64,000 nt of DNA from Anodontia alba (taxonomy: Eukaryota; Mollusca; Bivalvia; Lucinida; Lucinidae). A model generated the notes under the pieces. It did no database searches. It was not told the origin of the DNA and saw nothing but the letters and a program-made list of their open reading frames with translations. The stretch lies in contig OZ024824.1 of NCBI GenBank assembly GCA_964016985.1, forward strand, positions 117,882,951 through 117,946,950, given 5' to 3'. Positions 33,151-43,258 of this stretch are shown here, piece after piece (within the stretch, counting starts at the first letter, position 1; the number at the start of each line of letters is the position of its first letter). The translations under genes and the position numbers were made by a program.

Positions 33151-36100
33151 TTACAAACTACTTAAAAATACAAGCTCAATTCTTTTTTTAAAGGCTTTAT
33201 ATGTATAAATAGCCAAATTGCGAATATCTTTTTTCCGGTTTGACGTTAATAACTCAACAAATTTACGCATATTTGGTCTAACCCGAAAATATCTAGGTAT
33301 ATATAAAATTCTAAGATGTGCGTAATTAGAGCATTCCAATACAAAATGATACTCGTCTTCTAAAACATTACAATAACTACATTTCCTTTCATTAATATCT
33401 ACCCTTATCAGCCTAGACCACCTCCCCGCCTCTATTTCCAATCTGTGTGATGAAACTCTTAATCTGGTCAAAGCTATTCGAAATTTTTTAACAGTTACAC
33501 AGTCTAAATATGACTGGAAATCAAAACTAAATATATTCCGATAAAACAGTGCTCGTGATGATCCTTCAATCTCTGCAGTAATATTCTGGATGAAAATATC
33601 CTTTAACCTCTGTTTAAACATCGACAGAAATACTTTAATATCCCCCACGTTCTGTTGCAACCAGACCTCTCTAAATCCAGAGTTACATAACAAATGCTTT
33701 ACCAAAGATGCCCAGTTAATAATTCTATCACTAATTTCCAAATCCCGTATCATCATATCATAAACGGCTCTGATATATTTATTTGCATTTGTGTTAACAA
33801 TCTTTAACCAAAAACGTACAATAATTAAATATCTTTGTATTTGACAACTAGTTCGTCCTAACTCCCCATAAATGAAGTTATTTTGTGTAGATATCTTAAC
33901 ACCTAAAAGCCTTTTACAAAACTGAAGATATATTCTTTCAATATGCACAGCTTTGCAAAATCCCCAGACTTCCGCCCCATAATTCATTATTGGAGTTACA
34001 AGCTTATCAAATAGTTCTAATGTGTGTTTGACATCAATGTTTGTAAATTTATGCAGATAACTGTTTAATTTAAAAACAGCTTTCTGTGCCTGTCCTGCTA
34101 ATGTTTGTTGTGCCCCAGAGAAAGAACCCCCAGACGTAAAAATTATACCCAAGTATGAGAAAGAAGAAACGATTTCTAATTCTTGCCCGTCATAATAAAA
34201 CTTCAAATTTCTTGGAAGTGTACCCCCTTTTCTAAATACGACCACCTTTGTTTTAGAGATATTAACTTTCAACTTCCATCTATTACAATATGCATTTAGA
34301 ATATTTATACCATTCTGCAATCCTTCCTCAGTTTCAGAAAATAATGTAATATCGTCTGCATATAGCAATAATAATAACTTTAAAGATCCTATATCAATCC
34401 CATCTAAACCATTTAATCGGAACTCTTCTTCCAAATCATTCACATACATTGAGAACAAAAAGGGTGACAAACACTCACCTTGACGGACCCCAAGAAAACA
34501 CTCAAAATTGTTACTTAGTACATTTTCAAGTTTCACCCTTGACTTAACATGCTCATACATACTTCTAATCACATTTAACAATTTCCCACTAACACCATAT
34601 TTTATCAATTTATACCATAAAATATCTCTATTTATAAAGTCAAACGCTTTGGTGAAATCAACAAAAGCACAATAAAGTTTCTTTCCCTTGTTTATCAAAT
34701 GAGTAATAAGACCGTGTAAATTAAAGATATTATCAACCGTCCCCATTTCTGACCTGAATCCAGCCTGTGCTTCAATGTATACATTATATTCCTCGGCCCA
34801 CGCAGTCAACCGATTATTAATTACGCGAGTAAATAATTTACCAAAGCAACTTAGTAGTGTAACACCCCTATAATTTTCTACGTTACTTAAGGAACCTTTT
34901 TTATGTATGGGAACTATATAACCTTGTGTCCATGATGAAGGAAAATAACCCTTATGCAGCAATATATTAAAGATTGTATATAGATATCTAGGAAGAATCT
35001 CAGTACCATGTATGAAAAACTCATTCAAAAGCCTATCCGGACCCCCACTTTTGCCAGACTTTAACTGTTTTATAGCTTTTATAATCTCATTTAGACTTAT
35101 TTCACAATCCAATTCCGAAAAAAGAAGTTGTAATTCTGAATTTAGAAACCTATTATTAAAATCCAAAATATCTTCATCTGCTTGAAAAAAGACACTGTTT
35201 GGGTCATTGACAGCTTTGAAGTACTCAGCAAATTTTTTGGCCGACAGTGTCTTCGGACCAGATTTATTTTGCGAACTTTTTAATAATCTCCAATAATCTC
35301 TAGCATTTTTATACTTAATATTGATTAATTTTTGTGTAGTCTTAACCTTATTTTCATACTGAAATTTCCGAACTGAAGATTTAAAACATGTTCGTGCTCT
35401 CACCATCGCAATGCGATTTTCATTAGATTTATCATATCTATATACATTAAGTTTTTGTAGAAAGTCAATTTTCTGAATTTCACACTCTTCACTATACAAA
35501 CGCGGTCCATTAAAACAAGCCCTGGTTGATTTTTTATAAGGTTTCTCAAATAATGGTTTACATACCGAGTCTAAAGCCGATACAAAGTTCTGTATGCAAC
35601 AGTCTAACTCCGAGTCTGAGCTATCATTAGTAATACCATTTACAATACTATCAAACTTTTGAACAGTCTCTAATGAATTTAATGTAGCTCTATATTTATC
35701 TGATACAGTCTGATCCCATACATACTTACTTTCAACTGTTTCATAATCATCATCTGCATCAAAACTAGCTGTATCAGCAGTACTGCGGAAATGCAAAGAA
35801 AAATTGACAGCACAATGGTCAGATAGAATATTAGGATCATCAACGTAGAATGCAACGAACTGTTTAAGCAAATTCTGGCTCACAAGAACATAATCAATGA
35901 GACTCCCCACATACGTACACTTCCCCACTGCAGCATCATCTCCAACACGACCATTTGCAATACGTAAACCAGTCTGACGGCAGAAATTTATAAGTAAAGA
36001 CCCATTTTCATTCAACACTGTAACCTGTGAAGATCTACAAATAGGCAAATCAGGCTCATAATCATCGGGCAGTGCACGCATGTGACGAGCGGCATCATCT

Positions 36101-36606
36101 GCTACATAATCATTTGCTTTCCCAGTGCGAGCATTTAAGTCGCCACATATAATGAAAGTACATTGATCGTCTGAATCAGACTTCAATTTTTCAATATGCA
36201 ATGTAAGCCTATCAAAAACATCATCTTCTATTATCCCCCTTCTACTAGACCCAGATGGAACATTATAGCATAAACATAGATATACAGTGTATAACAAATA
36301 AGAATTGTTTTCGTCAAATTTGACCCATAATATGTCATCATTTTGTTTTATTTCTAATATATTTGCACCCGGTCTTATCAAGTTTTCTCGTACATAAATC
36401 ACTATACCCCCTGACGCTCTTTTACTGGACCGTTTATATTCCGTTCTATTAAGTTCAAAGTAACAAAAGTTGTCAACGTGAAAATCAGTATATACATCGC
36501 CCCAGGTTTCAGTAAATAGCAATACATCATTTTCATAAAAATATTTCTGAAATTCTGGTGACTTTAACTTGTTAACATATTTACAAGACATACCCTGAGT
36601 ATTCAA
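33151..36606 (-). CDS. LINE ORF2: APE-type endonuclease and reverse transcriptase, uninterrupted
   Basis: An open frame of 1151 residues without stops (TTG-initiated here; the frame is open to a TAG at about 36650, so the true start is uncertain). Residues 1-270 form the target-cutting endonuclease: LLFTETWGD, IICGDLNART, SLIDYVLVS, ILSDHCAV. Residues 500-800 form the polymerase: GYIVPIHKKGS, NYRGVTLLSCFGKLF, FVDFTKAFDFINRDILWYKL, VRQGECLSPFLFSMYVNDLE, then LLLLYADDITLFSE (catalytic YADD) and WKLKVNISKTKVVVF. The C-terminus has SSHRLEIEAGRW and a Cys/His cluster CSYCNVLEDEYHFVLEC. No RNase H is visible. Upstream codes a proline-rich tail (SPPLPPSPPP), perhaps the end of ORF1. It is most like CR1/L2/I-group elements; clade not fixed. 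Possibly still functional as an enzyme, but the 5' part of the element is not evident. Confidence 0.88.
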   Translation of the reverse strand: MNTQGMSCKYVNKLKSPEFQKYFYENDVLLFTETWGDVYTDFHVDNFCYFELNRTEYKRSSKRASGGIVIYVRENLIRPGANILEIKQNDDILWVKFDENNSYLLYTVYLCLCYNVPSGSSRRGIIEDDVFDRLTLHIEKLKSDSDDQCTFIICGDLNARTGKANDYVADDAARHMRALPDDYEPDLPICRSSQVTVLNENGSLLINFCRQTGLRIANGRVGDDAAVGKCTYVGSLIDYVLVSQNLLKQFVAFYVDDPNILSDHCAVNFSLHFRSTADTASFDADDDYETVESKYVWDQTVSDKYRATLNSLETVQKFDSIVNGITNDSSDSELDCCIQNFVSALDSVCKPLFEKPYKKSTRACFNGPRLYSEECEIQKIDFLQKLNVYRYDKSNENRIAMVRARTCFKSSVRKFQYENKVKTTQKLINIKYKNARDYWRLLKSSQNKSGPKTLSAKKFAEYFKAVNDPNSVFFQADEDILDFNNRFLNSELQLLFSELDCEISLNEIIKAIKQLKSGKSGGPDRLLNEFFIHGTEILPRYLYTIFNILLHKGYFPSSWTQGYIVPIHKKGSLSNVENYRGVTLLSCFGKLFTRVINNRLTAWAEEYNVYIEAQAGFRSEMGTVDNIFNLHGLITHLINKGKKLYCAFVDFTKAFDFINRDILWYKLIKYGVSGKLLNVIRSMYEHVKSRVKLENVLSNNFECFLGVRQGECLSPFLFSMYVNDLEEEFRLNGLDGIDIGSLKLLLLLYADDITLFSETEEGLQNGINILNAYCNRWKLKVNISKTKVVVFRKGGTLPRNLKFYYDGQELEIVSSFSYLGIIFTSGGSFSGAQQTLAGQAQKAVFKLNSYLHKFTNIDVKHTLELFDKLVTPIMNYGAEVWGFCKAVHIERIYLQFCKRLLGVKISTQNNFIYGELGRTSCQIQRYLIIVRFWLKIVNTNANKYIRAVYDMMIRDLEISDRIINWASLVKHLLCNSGFREVWLQQNVGDIKVFLSMFKQRLKDIFIQNITAEIEGSSRALFYRNIFSFDFQSYLDCVTVKKFRIALTRLRVSSHRLEIEAGRWSRLIRVDINERKCSYCNVLEDEYHFVLECSNYAHLRILYIPRYFRVRPNMRKFVELLTSNRKKDIRNLAIYTYKAFKKRIELVFLSSL

Positions 36607-36770
36607 AAGTACAAATTTTAGGGGTGCAGACGTACTCTCCTGCCGGTCCTATTGAACAGGTGGAGGGGATGGGGGTAGTGGCGGGGATTCTCGAACCCCA
36701 GTATTGGTATTAATTACACGGTCTTGTTCCCGCGAAGTTATTGTAAGTGCCACCGTGACCTGTCAAATCA

Positions 36771-37013
36771 ATCCGCAGGTAACAACTGTTGTCTTGGCAA
36801 TAATGTGTCAATAAATTTTCACACCTAGACAATGACTTCAATGTTTTAACAGTAACAGCTATCATTCTAATGAGCAATCTCAATATGCATGTATATAATC
36901 CGCAGGTAACTGAACTGTGGTCTTGGCAATATTGTGTCAATAAATTTTCACACCTAGACAATGACTTCAATAGCTATCATTCTAATGAGCAATCTCAATA
37001 TGCATGTATATAC
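36771..37013. repeat. direct duplication of about 120 bp
   Basis: ATCCGCAGGTAAC...CTTGGCAATA...TCAATAAATTTTCACACC...GAGCAATCTCAATATGCATG runs at 36771-36897 and again at 36898-37013. The second copy lacks TGTTTTAACAGTAAC. Confidence 0.88.
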
Positions 37014-37320
37014 ATACATTTTTGGTTGGAGTCTCATCAATATTTTTAGATTATTTTTAACATCATCAAACTAAGGTCAATTATATTTTTCTTTAATTAT
37101 GGCCAGTGCTGTAAATGTATAAAGAGTATTACTCCATATCTACGACAAAGATCTTACAGCTCTACCAGTCGGGAGTAAATCAGGTACAGATTGTCTCCAG
37201 ACTGCTCCACGGAGACAATGTAAAAGTCAGCCGCCAAACAGTCAAAGTCAGGTGGTTTTTCTCCGGTACCTCGGGTTTCGCCCATCTCTGATAATGATCG
37301 GCTCGAACTAAGTAAAATAA
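37014..37320. other. no recognisable feature
   Basis: AT-rich single-copy sequence with short CGGAGACAATGT-type inverted bits only. Confidence 0.45.
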
Positions 37321-37321
37321 T

Positions 37322-37348
37322 CTTGAAAGGGTCTTAAAACCAAAACCA

Positions 37349-37382
<34 letters not shown>

Positions 37383-37965
37383 AACAAAAAAAAAAAAAGA
37401 TAAATTTCTTTTCATTCTGTTTTTGGACTCAAAATGCCTCTTTACGGTTATTTGCTGAACAGTAATTTTTTACCCTTAAAATAGTGAAATAATTTCGTTT
37501 GGGTTATTTCCTGAACAGCAAAACTGTTTTTACCATCCTGAAGGGGTCGTAAAACAAAACAAAAACAAAAAAAAAAAAAAAAAAAAAAAAAAACACACCA
37601 AAAACAAAAAAATAATAATAATAATAATAATAATTATCTTTTCATTCTGTTTTTGGACTCAAAATGCCTATTTTGTTTATTTGCTGAACAGTAATTTTTT
37701 TACCCTTAAAATAGTGAAATAATCCTGAAGGGGCCGTAAAACCAAAACCACAAAAAAGAAGATAATTATCATTTCATTCCGTTTTTGTTCTCTAAATGCC
37801 TCCTTTGAGTTATTTGCTGAACAATATTTGCTTTTACCCGTAAAATAGTGAAATAACCTTGAAGGGGCCGTAAAACCAAAACCCACGCAAAATAAGTCTA
37901 AATGCCTCTTTTGGGTTATTTGCTGAACAGTAAAATTGCTTTTATCCTTAAAACACCAAGACATG
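37322..37965. repeat. tandem repeat, four units of about 135-215 bp with poly-A blocks
   Basis: Units begin at about 37322, 37539, 37724 and 37858 with GAAGGGGYCGTAAAACCAAA. They share CTTTTCATTCTGTTTTTGGA, TTGGGTTATTTGCTGAACAG and CCTTAAAATAGTGAAATAA. The first two contain long A-tracts (37350-37380 and 37569-37592), which explains the unequal lengths. Confidence 0.85.
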
Positions 37966-38260
37966 AGGAAATTAGATTGCTGTCTGCTCTTAGTTTCTGC
38001 AGTTTTCTGTTAATACTGAATAACTGTAACAGTTGCTAATTTGACAGCTATACTCCCTTAGGTTAAAGTGTGCCAGTTAATAAGAAATATTTCATGACAT
38101 TAACTTGGACATAACTGTGATAAGCCTTGTGTAATACTTGACTGAACCAGAGCACAGAATTTTCTCAACATTTAACTTGGATCAACATGCACTAGTGAAG
38201 ACTAAGATTAAAAGGGTGTAATAAATCCATTGTTCATGAAAAGCATCATTTTAGAGCATA

Positions 38261-38591
38261 CAGTCGACTCTCGTTATCTCGAATTCCAAGGGACTCTCTG
38301 AAATACTTCGAGATATCCGTAGTTCGACATATCAGGTTTGCAGACTTGAGGAAAAAATAATTTGATTAACCACATTTAACAAACTGATAGGTAATTGGAC
38401 TTTTGAAGTTAGAGATATATTGAAAATATTGTGGAAAAGAGGAGAAATTGCTCCTTAGGAGCAATTTCTCCTCTTTTCTACAATATTTTCCATCTGTTGT
38501 TAGGTTTTCATGTATAGGCAGGGACCAGATTTTCACTTCGAGATAACCGGTTATTCGAGATAAGCGAGGTCGAGATAACGAGAGTCAACTG
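38261..38591. mobile_element. MITE with CAGT(C/T)GACTCTCGTTATCTC ends
   Basis: The 331-bp element is flanked by TA on both sides (38259-38260 and 38592-38593). Terminal inverted repeats CAGTCGACTCTCGTTATCTC and CAGTTGACTCTCGTTATCTC differ by one base, and GAGAAATTGCTCCTTAGGAG forms a central hairpin. The ends are typical of non-autonomous pogo/Tigger-type elements. No coding sequence. Confidence 0.9.
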
Positions 38592-38629
38592 TATTTTGTT
38601 TTTCGCACAGACATTTGAGAATGATCATT

Positions 38630-38750
38630 TACCATGTTATGGGCAGTTTCAGCAGACGACGAATTAATAAGATTTTTCTTATTTTTCCCGTAAAATAAGA
38701 ATTGAAATGTCAAATCCCATTTTTCGGAAAAAATAAGAGAAAAATTCTTT
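38630..38750. repeat. palindromic MITE family (GCATGAAATGTCAAATC type), partial
   Basis: TTTCAGCAGACGACGAATTA, AGATTTTTCTTATTTTTCCC and GAAATGTCAAATCCCATTTT are family landmarks; the right terminus is missing. Confidence 0.6.
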
Positions 38751-38929
38751 ATTCTTCTTTCTTGCCCGGCAGGTCAATGTGTAATAATAATGTCCTGCTT
38801 TCAGTAAAGAATGATTGATTATTGATGATTGAATATACAGGAAAACATGTTGTGTCATAAAAATGCAATATACAACAGGAAAAGAATTTTACAGTTTTTG
38901 GCAGGTACACTTTAATTTCAAATAGCATA

Positions 38930-39055
38930 AGAATTGGATCAGCCTGCGCATCCAGCAGCCTGATCAGTCTGTGCTATTTGGACAAAGAAGCAGTGGTGAA
39001 GATTGCTTAGACTGCGCAGATGCGCAGGCTAGTCTGAATCTTCACTAAACTTACA
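38930..39055. repeat. dispersed palindromic repeat
   Basis: GATCAGCCTGCGCATCCAGC on the left is mirrored by TAGACTGCGCAGATGCGCAG on the right, followed by a CTTCACTAAACTTAC edge. Same family as 3231-3640. Confidence 0.7.
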
Positions 39056-39146
39056 GACTAGTTTGTAGAAATATCTGTGTTTCAGAAAATTCAGTTTGTG
39101 CAATTGCAGAAAATAAACATTCACATTTTTGGATACAATTATTTTT

Positions 39147-39402
39147 CATCACGAACACATACCTATGTAAGTTTTGACCCCTTTAAACCCCACTTTTATA
39201 TAGTAAAACTGGGGTTTACAGGGGTATATATTATTTTTCTTATTTCTGCTCAAAACGCAGATTGTGGGTACTCGTTAGAACCGCCTCGGCGAGGCGGTTC
39301 TAACGAGTACCCACTATCTATGTTTTGAGCAGAAATATAAAAAAAAAAACCATCAGAAACTTTAGTTTTTGGTGGTGAAAGTTTCAATGTACTTTTGTAA
39401 TG
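39147..39402. mobile_element. MITE (GGTACTCGTTAGAACCGCC family), reference-like copy
   Basis: Complete and uninterrupted. Ends CATCACGAACACATACCTAT and GTACTTTTGTAATG; a near-perfect central hairpin of 24-base arms sits at about 39265-39313. Bases 39189-39205 (CTTTTATATAGTAAAAC) show the target that was hit by the pogo-type element in the 12766-16022 copy. Confidence 0.85.
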
Positions 39403-39689
39403 TTTTTGGGTCAATATAGAGTATATATTACGATATAAATATATTTAGATGACATGGTCAAGGCCGTTCATATTTTATTGCTAACAGCTGCCACCACTTA
39501 ATACAAACATGTAAAAAAAAAAAGCGTTATATAGAAGTATTTGATACTGGTGATTATTGACAGAAAGAACAAAAGGATAAGGAAATTATACCAAAAGTTT
39601 CCTAATCACACGATATCATTCTTTACGTGGCAAATGATAAATGACTAAACTAGTATATGAATAGTTAACGATTAGTATTCAGAGGAATT

Positions 39690-39797
39690 AGTTTTCTTAT
39701 TATTTTTTTTTTCAAGAACATAGGATTTTACATTCCATGCAAATTGTAGGAGACGAATTGCATGAAATGTCAATCCTATTTTCTGTTAAAATAAAAT

Positions 39798-39877
<80 letters not shown>

Positions 39878-39878
39878 T

Positions 39879-39968
<90 letters not shown>

Positions 39969-40010
39969 CAATTTGTCGTCTGATGAATTTGCCCATATCG
40001 TGTTAAAGTT
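39690..40010. repeat. palindromic MITE relic carrying (CA)n and (TA)n microsatellites
   Basis: The left part has TTGCATGAAATGTCAATCCT and TTTTCTGTTAAAATAAAATA. A pure (CA)n run (about 39800-39872) and a (TA)n run (about 39886-39968) follow. The right part is CAATTTGTCGTCTGATGAAT then TTGCCC, the family terminus. The microsatellites stand where other copies have an A-rich GAAAAATAAGAAAAA tract. Confidence 0.85.
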
Positions 40011-40129
40011 CTCGCTACACAAAAGAGTAAAACTACATTTATCAGATGACGTCGCTATTATTCAGCCGAATTGCTCGTTTCATCAGTTTCACATGAAATG
40101 GCCACTCTTGTAAGCTCCTCTATATATAA

Positions 40130-40560
40130 ACGCCCCATATATTTTATTAAAACGTTTATTCCATTAAAGCCATCGGTTTTATTTTATTTCTGGGCTGCGT
40201 TCAATTAAGCGAAACGTTCGGGGTTACTTGCAAACCATTGCCAATTTTTACTTTCACTGCGGACGGTAGCGAACTATTCTCAAGCTGTCTTTTGGCACAA
40301 CCAAAAGACGACCTGTGCGAATAAAATTTTGTAGGTCCTATACATAGTTCTTAACAAAAAAAAAAAAGATATGAAAATATTTACTTGATATTATAATTCG
40401 ATACCCTATAAAATTAATTGTTGTTTAATATGGTTTATTCGATCTTGTATCGATTCTCGTCAATGAAAATGACGGCTACATACCCTCAATTCTGGGGGTC
40501 ATATAAGACGCAGAGTCGCTCGTAAGTAATTGTAGGCCTGAATATATCATGCTGAGCGGA
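40130..40560. other. no recognisable feature
   Basis: AT-rich sequence without repeat matches or coding signal. A fragment of the 23205-23577 MITE family follows at about 40560-40790. Confidence 0.45.
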
Positions 40561-40960
40561 AAACCTAGTATGTATGCTTAGTGTATTCATCAGAATCGAT
40601 GTGGCGTTTCTAATGAGTACATACGGTATAAATTTTCATGATAAAATAAGAAAACAATCCTAAAATATCTCTAGATAATTGTTTTCTTGAGCTATCTGAA
40701 GAATTTCCTAGGGACTTAAAAACGAATTCGAATCTGCCATGGTAAACGGGCTATCGGTTGTGGTATTCAAGTCATCGAAGATTTACTGTAAATGTCATCA
40801 TTTACGTAAATCCAAAGAAGATTGAAATGCTATATAGATACTGATATGTAATAAGAACAAAAATGAGCAAACAATGAGAAATATATCGAACGATGCGAAG
40901 AAGACAGCTGTTGCTCTTTTGATGAAATACGCCGTAAATTTCCTATCAGATTTATTATTT

Positions 40961-41740
40961 AGTACTTTACGTAAGAGCATTAGGGCCACATATACTTTTA
41001 TTTCTGTTGATAAGTATCTCGAAATTTCGACATACTAAGTCGAAATTTCGACTTATTAACTCGAAATTTCGACTTAATATATTAAAATTTCGACTTATTA
41101 TCTCGAAATTTCGACTTAATATCTTAAAATTTCGACTTAATAACTCGAAATTCGACTTAAAATTTCGAAATTTCGACTTAATATCTTGAAATTTCGACTT
41201 ATTATCTCGACATTTCGACATTAGATCTCGAAATTTCGACTTATTATGTTGAAATTTCGACTTATTATCTCGAAAATTGGACATAATAACTCGAAAATTT
41301 CGACTTAATATCTTGAAATTTCGACTTAATAACTCGAAATTTCGACATAAGATCTCTTGCATAGAATTCACACCTGGTAATCTCGTAAGGGGGTAGCCGC
41401 TGGTTACACACTCAAAATCTTTATGCGAGCTTCCGACCATGACTTACGATACATCCAAATGTCAACAAACGGATACATTCTCCTGATTCATTATTTTTTA
41501 GTAAATTTCATAGACATATTTTGAATCAAAGCGCTGTAGGCGCTTGTGGCCTGGGCATCAGAAGGCTTCAAAGCTCACCAGATTTGAAAACGTGAAACAG
41601 CATGTTCATCTTGTCCTTCAAAGGTTTGTGTAGACAAGATACTCAGTTTAATTTGCATCCATAGTGAAACAAGATTGGATATTTGCATGCAATGACAAAT
41701 GACTAGAGATCCATTTGAAAGCCTGTAAAATAGACAATAG

Positions 41741-41776
<36 letters not shown>

Positions 41777-42856
41777 AGTGTTCACAGTACACGGATGTCC
41801 CCGCTTTGGGGTCTATAAAACTGTGCAAGCGTTGCTAAATTAGCCTACGTCACTGCGGGAGCATCTGTGTAACTTTGGGACACAATTCTAGTAAAAAATG
41901 AATCCAAAAATAATGAGAAATGTAAAGTCCTTTGCCTGCAAGGTCAGTAACTCTTAAACCATGACACTAAGAAACTCAATTATGCGTTCTCTAGTAAGTA
42001 ATTTTCAACAAAGAATCCAAAAATAAGGAGAAATATTAAGGCCCTTTGCCTGCAAGACCCAAAACTCTTAAATCATAAGACTATGAAACTCAGTTTTGTG
42101 TTCCCTAGTAAGTGATTTTCAACAAAGTATGCAAAAATAAGGAGCAATATAAGGCCCTTTGCCTGCAAGGCCTGTAACTCTTAAACTATAAGACTAAGAA
42201 ACTCAGTTTTGTGTTCCCTAGTAAGTGATTTTCAACAAAGAATGCAAAAATAAGGAACAATAAAAGGCCATGGGGTCCCGGAACAAATGCTAAGGAAATT
42301 TAACTTCTTGTGTAATTCAAAGCAGACGTAGGTTGCAATGCGTCTTATTTGATATGTTAAAGAAGTAATTCATAGTCCAGATAGCTGAACTTCATTTTGC
42401 ATAACCAGCGGCTACCCCTTACGAGATTACCAGGTGTGGAAATTACAAACGAAGAATAAATTTGAAATATCATGTCGAAATTTCGAGATAATAAAGTCGA
42501 AATTTCAAGATAATAAGTCGAAATTTCGGGCTAATAACTCAAAATTTCGAGTTATTAAGTCGAAATTTCGAGATAATAAGTCGAAATTGCAATATAGTAA
42601 GTCGAAATTTCGGGTTATTAACTCGATATTTCGAGTTATTAAGTCGCAATTTCGAGATCTTATGTCGAAATCTCGAGAAAATAAGTCGAAATTTCAAGAT
42701 ATTAAGTCGAAATTTCGAGTTATTAAGTCGAAATTTCGCGTTATTAAGTCGAAATTTCGACTTATGTCGAAATTTCGAGATAGTAAGTCGAAATTTCGAG
42801 ATAACTATCAACAGAAATAAAAGTGTATGTGGCCCTAATGCTCCTTCGTAGTACTC
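40961..42856. mobile_element. foldback-type element with arms of palindromic tandem repeats
   Basis: The arms (about 40961-41425 and 42397-42856) are inverted relative to one another in three layers. Outermost is GAGCATTAGGGCCACATA then CTTTTATTTCTGTTGATA. Next are arrays of a roughly 21-bp unit built on the perfect palindrome TCGAAATTTCGA joined by ACTTAATAA-like spacers (41019-41350 and 42475-42800). Innermost is ACCTGGTAATCTCGTAAGGG then TAGCCGCTGGTTA. The 970-bp middle has no long frame; it holds a poly-A (41742-41769) and three to four 113-bp repeats (41900-42260). This is the architecture of foldback (FB/Galileo-like) elements. It has no transposase, so it would be non-autonomous. A target duplication is not clear. 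Confidence 0.8.
41900..42260. repeat. 113-bp tandem repeat in the foldback element's middle
   Basis: Units starting near 41901, 42014, 42128 and 42241 share ATCCAAAAATAAGGAGAAAT, CCTTTGCCTGCAAG, AACTCTTAAA and AGAAACTCAGTTTTGTGTTC; the fourth is incomplete. Confidence 0.85.
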
Positions 42857-42860
42857 CATC

Positions 42861-43010
42861 AGTTGGATTAGGATTCGGTTTGTGAAGTGTTCTTATTTAC
42901 TTTAATAAATAAATAAATATATATACTTTCTAGTCAGTTGGATTAGGATTCGGTTTGTGAAGTGTTCTTATTTACTTTAATAAATAAATAAATATATATA
43001 CTTTCTAGTC
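42861..43010. repeat. perfect 75-bp tandem duplication
   Basis: 42861-42935 and 42936-43010 are identical, beginning AGTTGGATTAGGATTCGG and ending ACTTTCTAGTC. The lack of any difference suggests a very recent event or an assembly error. An (AT)n run (43038-43134) begins soon after. Confidence 0.92.
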
Positions 43011-43019
43011 AGTGAAATA

Positions 43020-43137
<118 letters not shown>

Positions 43138-43258
43138 AATGCAAGAAAAAACAACACTTTTGTAGTTTGGAAAATCTATCAAAAAAAAAAAATAATAATA
43201 ATAATAAAAATAAATGCGTAATTTGCAAATTTATTTGGTTCTAAAGTAACATATTGAA

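Noticed and set aside
41007..42859. Frames with KSKFRDNKSKF-type repeats on both strands
   Set aside because: They are translations of the palindromic 21-bp tandem repeat in the foldback arms, present on both strands because the unit is self-complementary.
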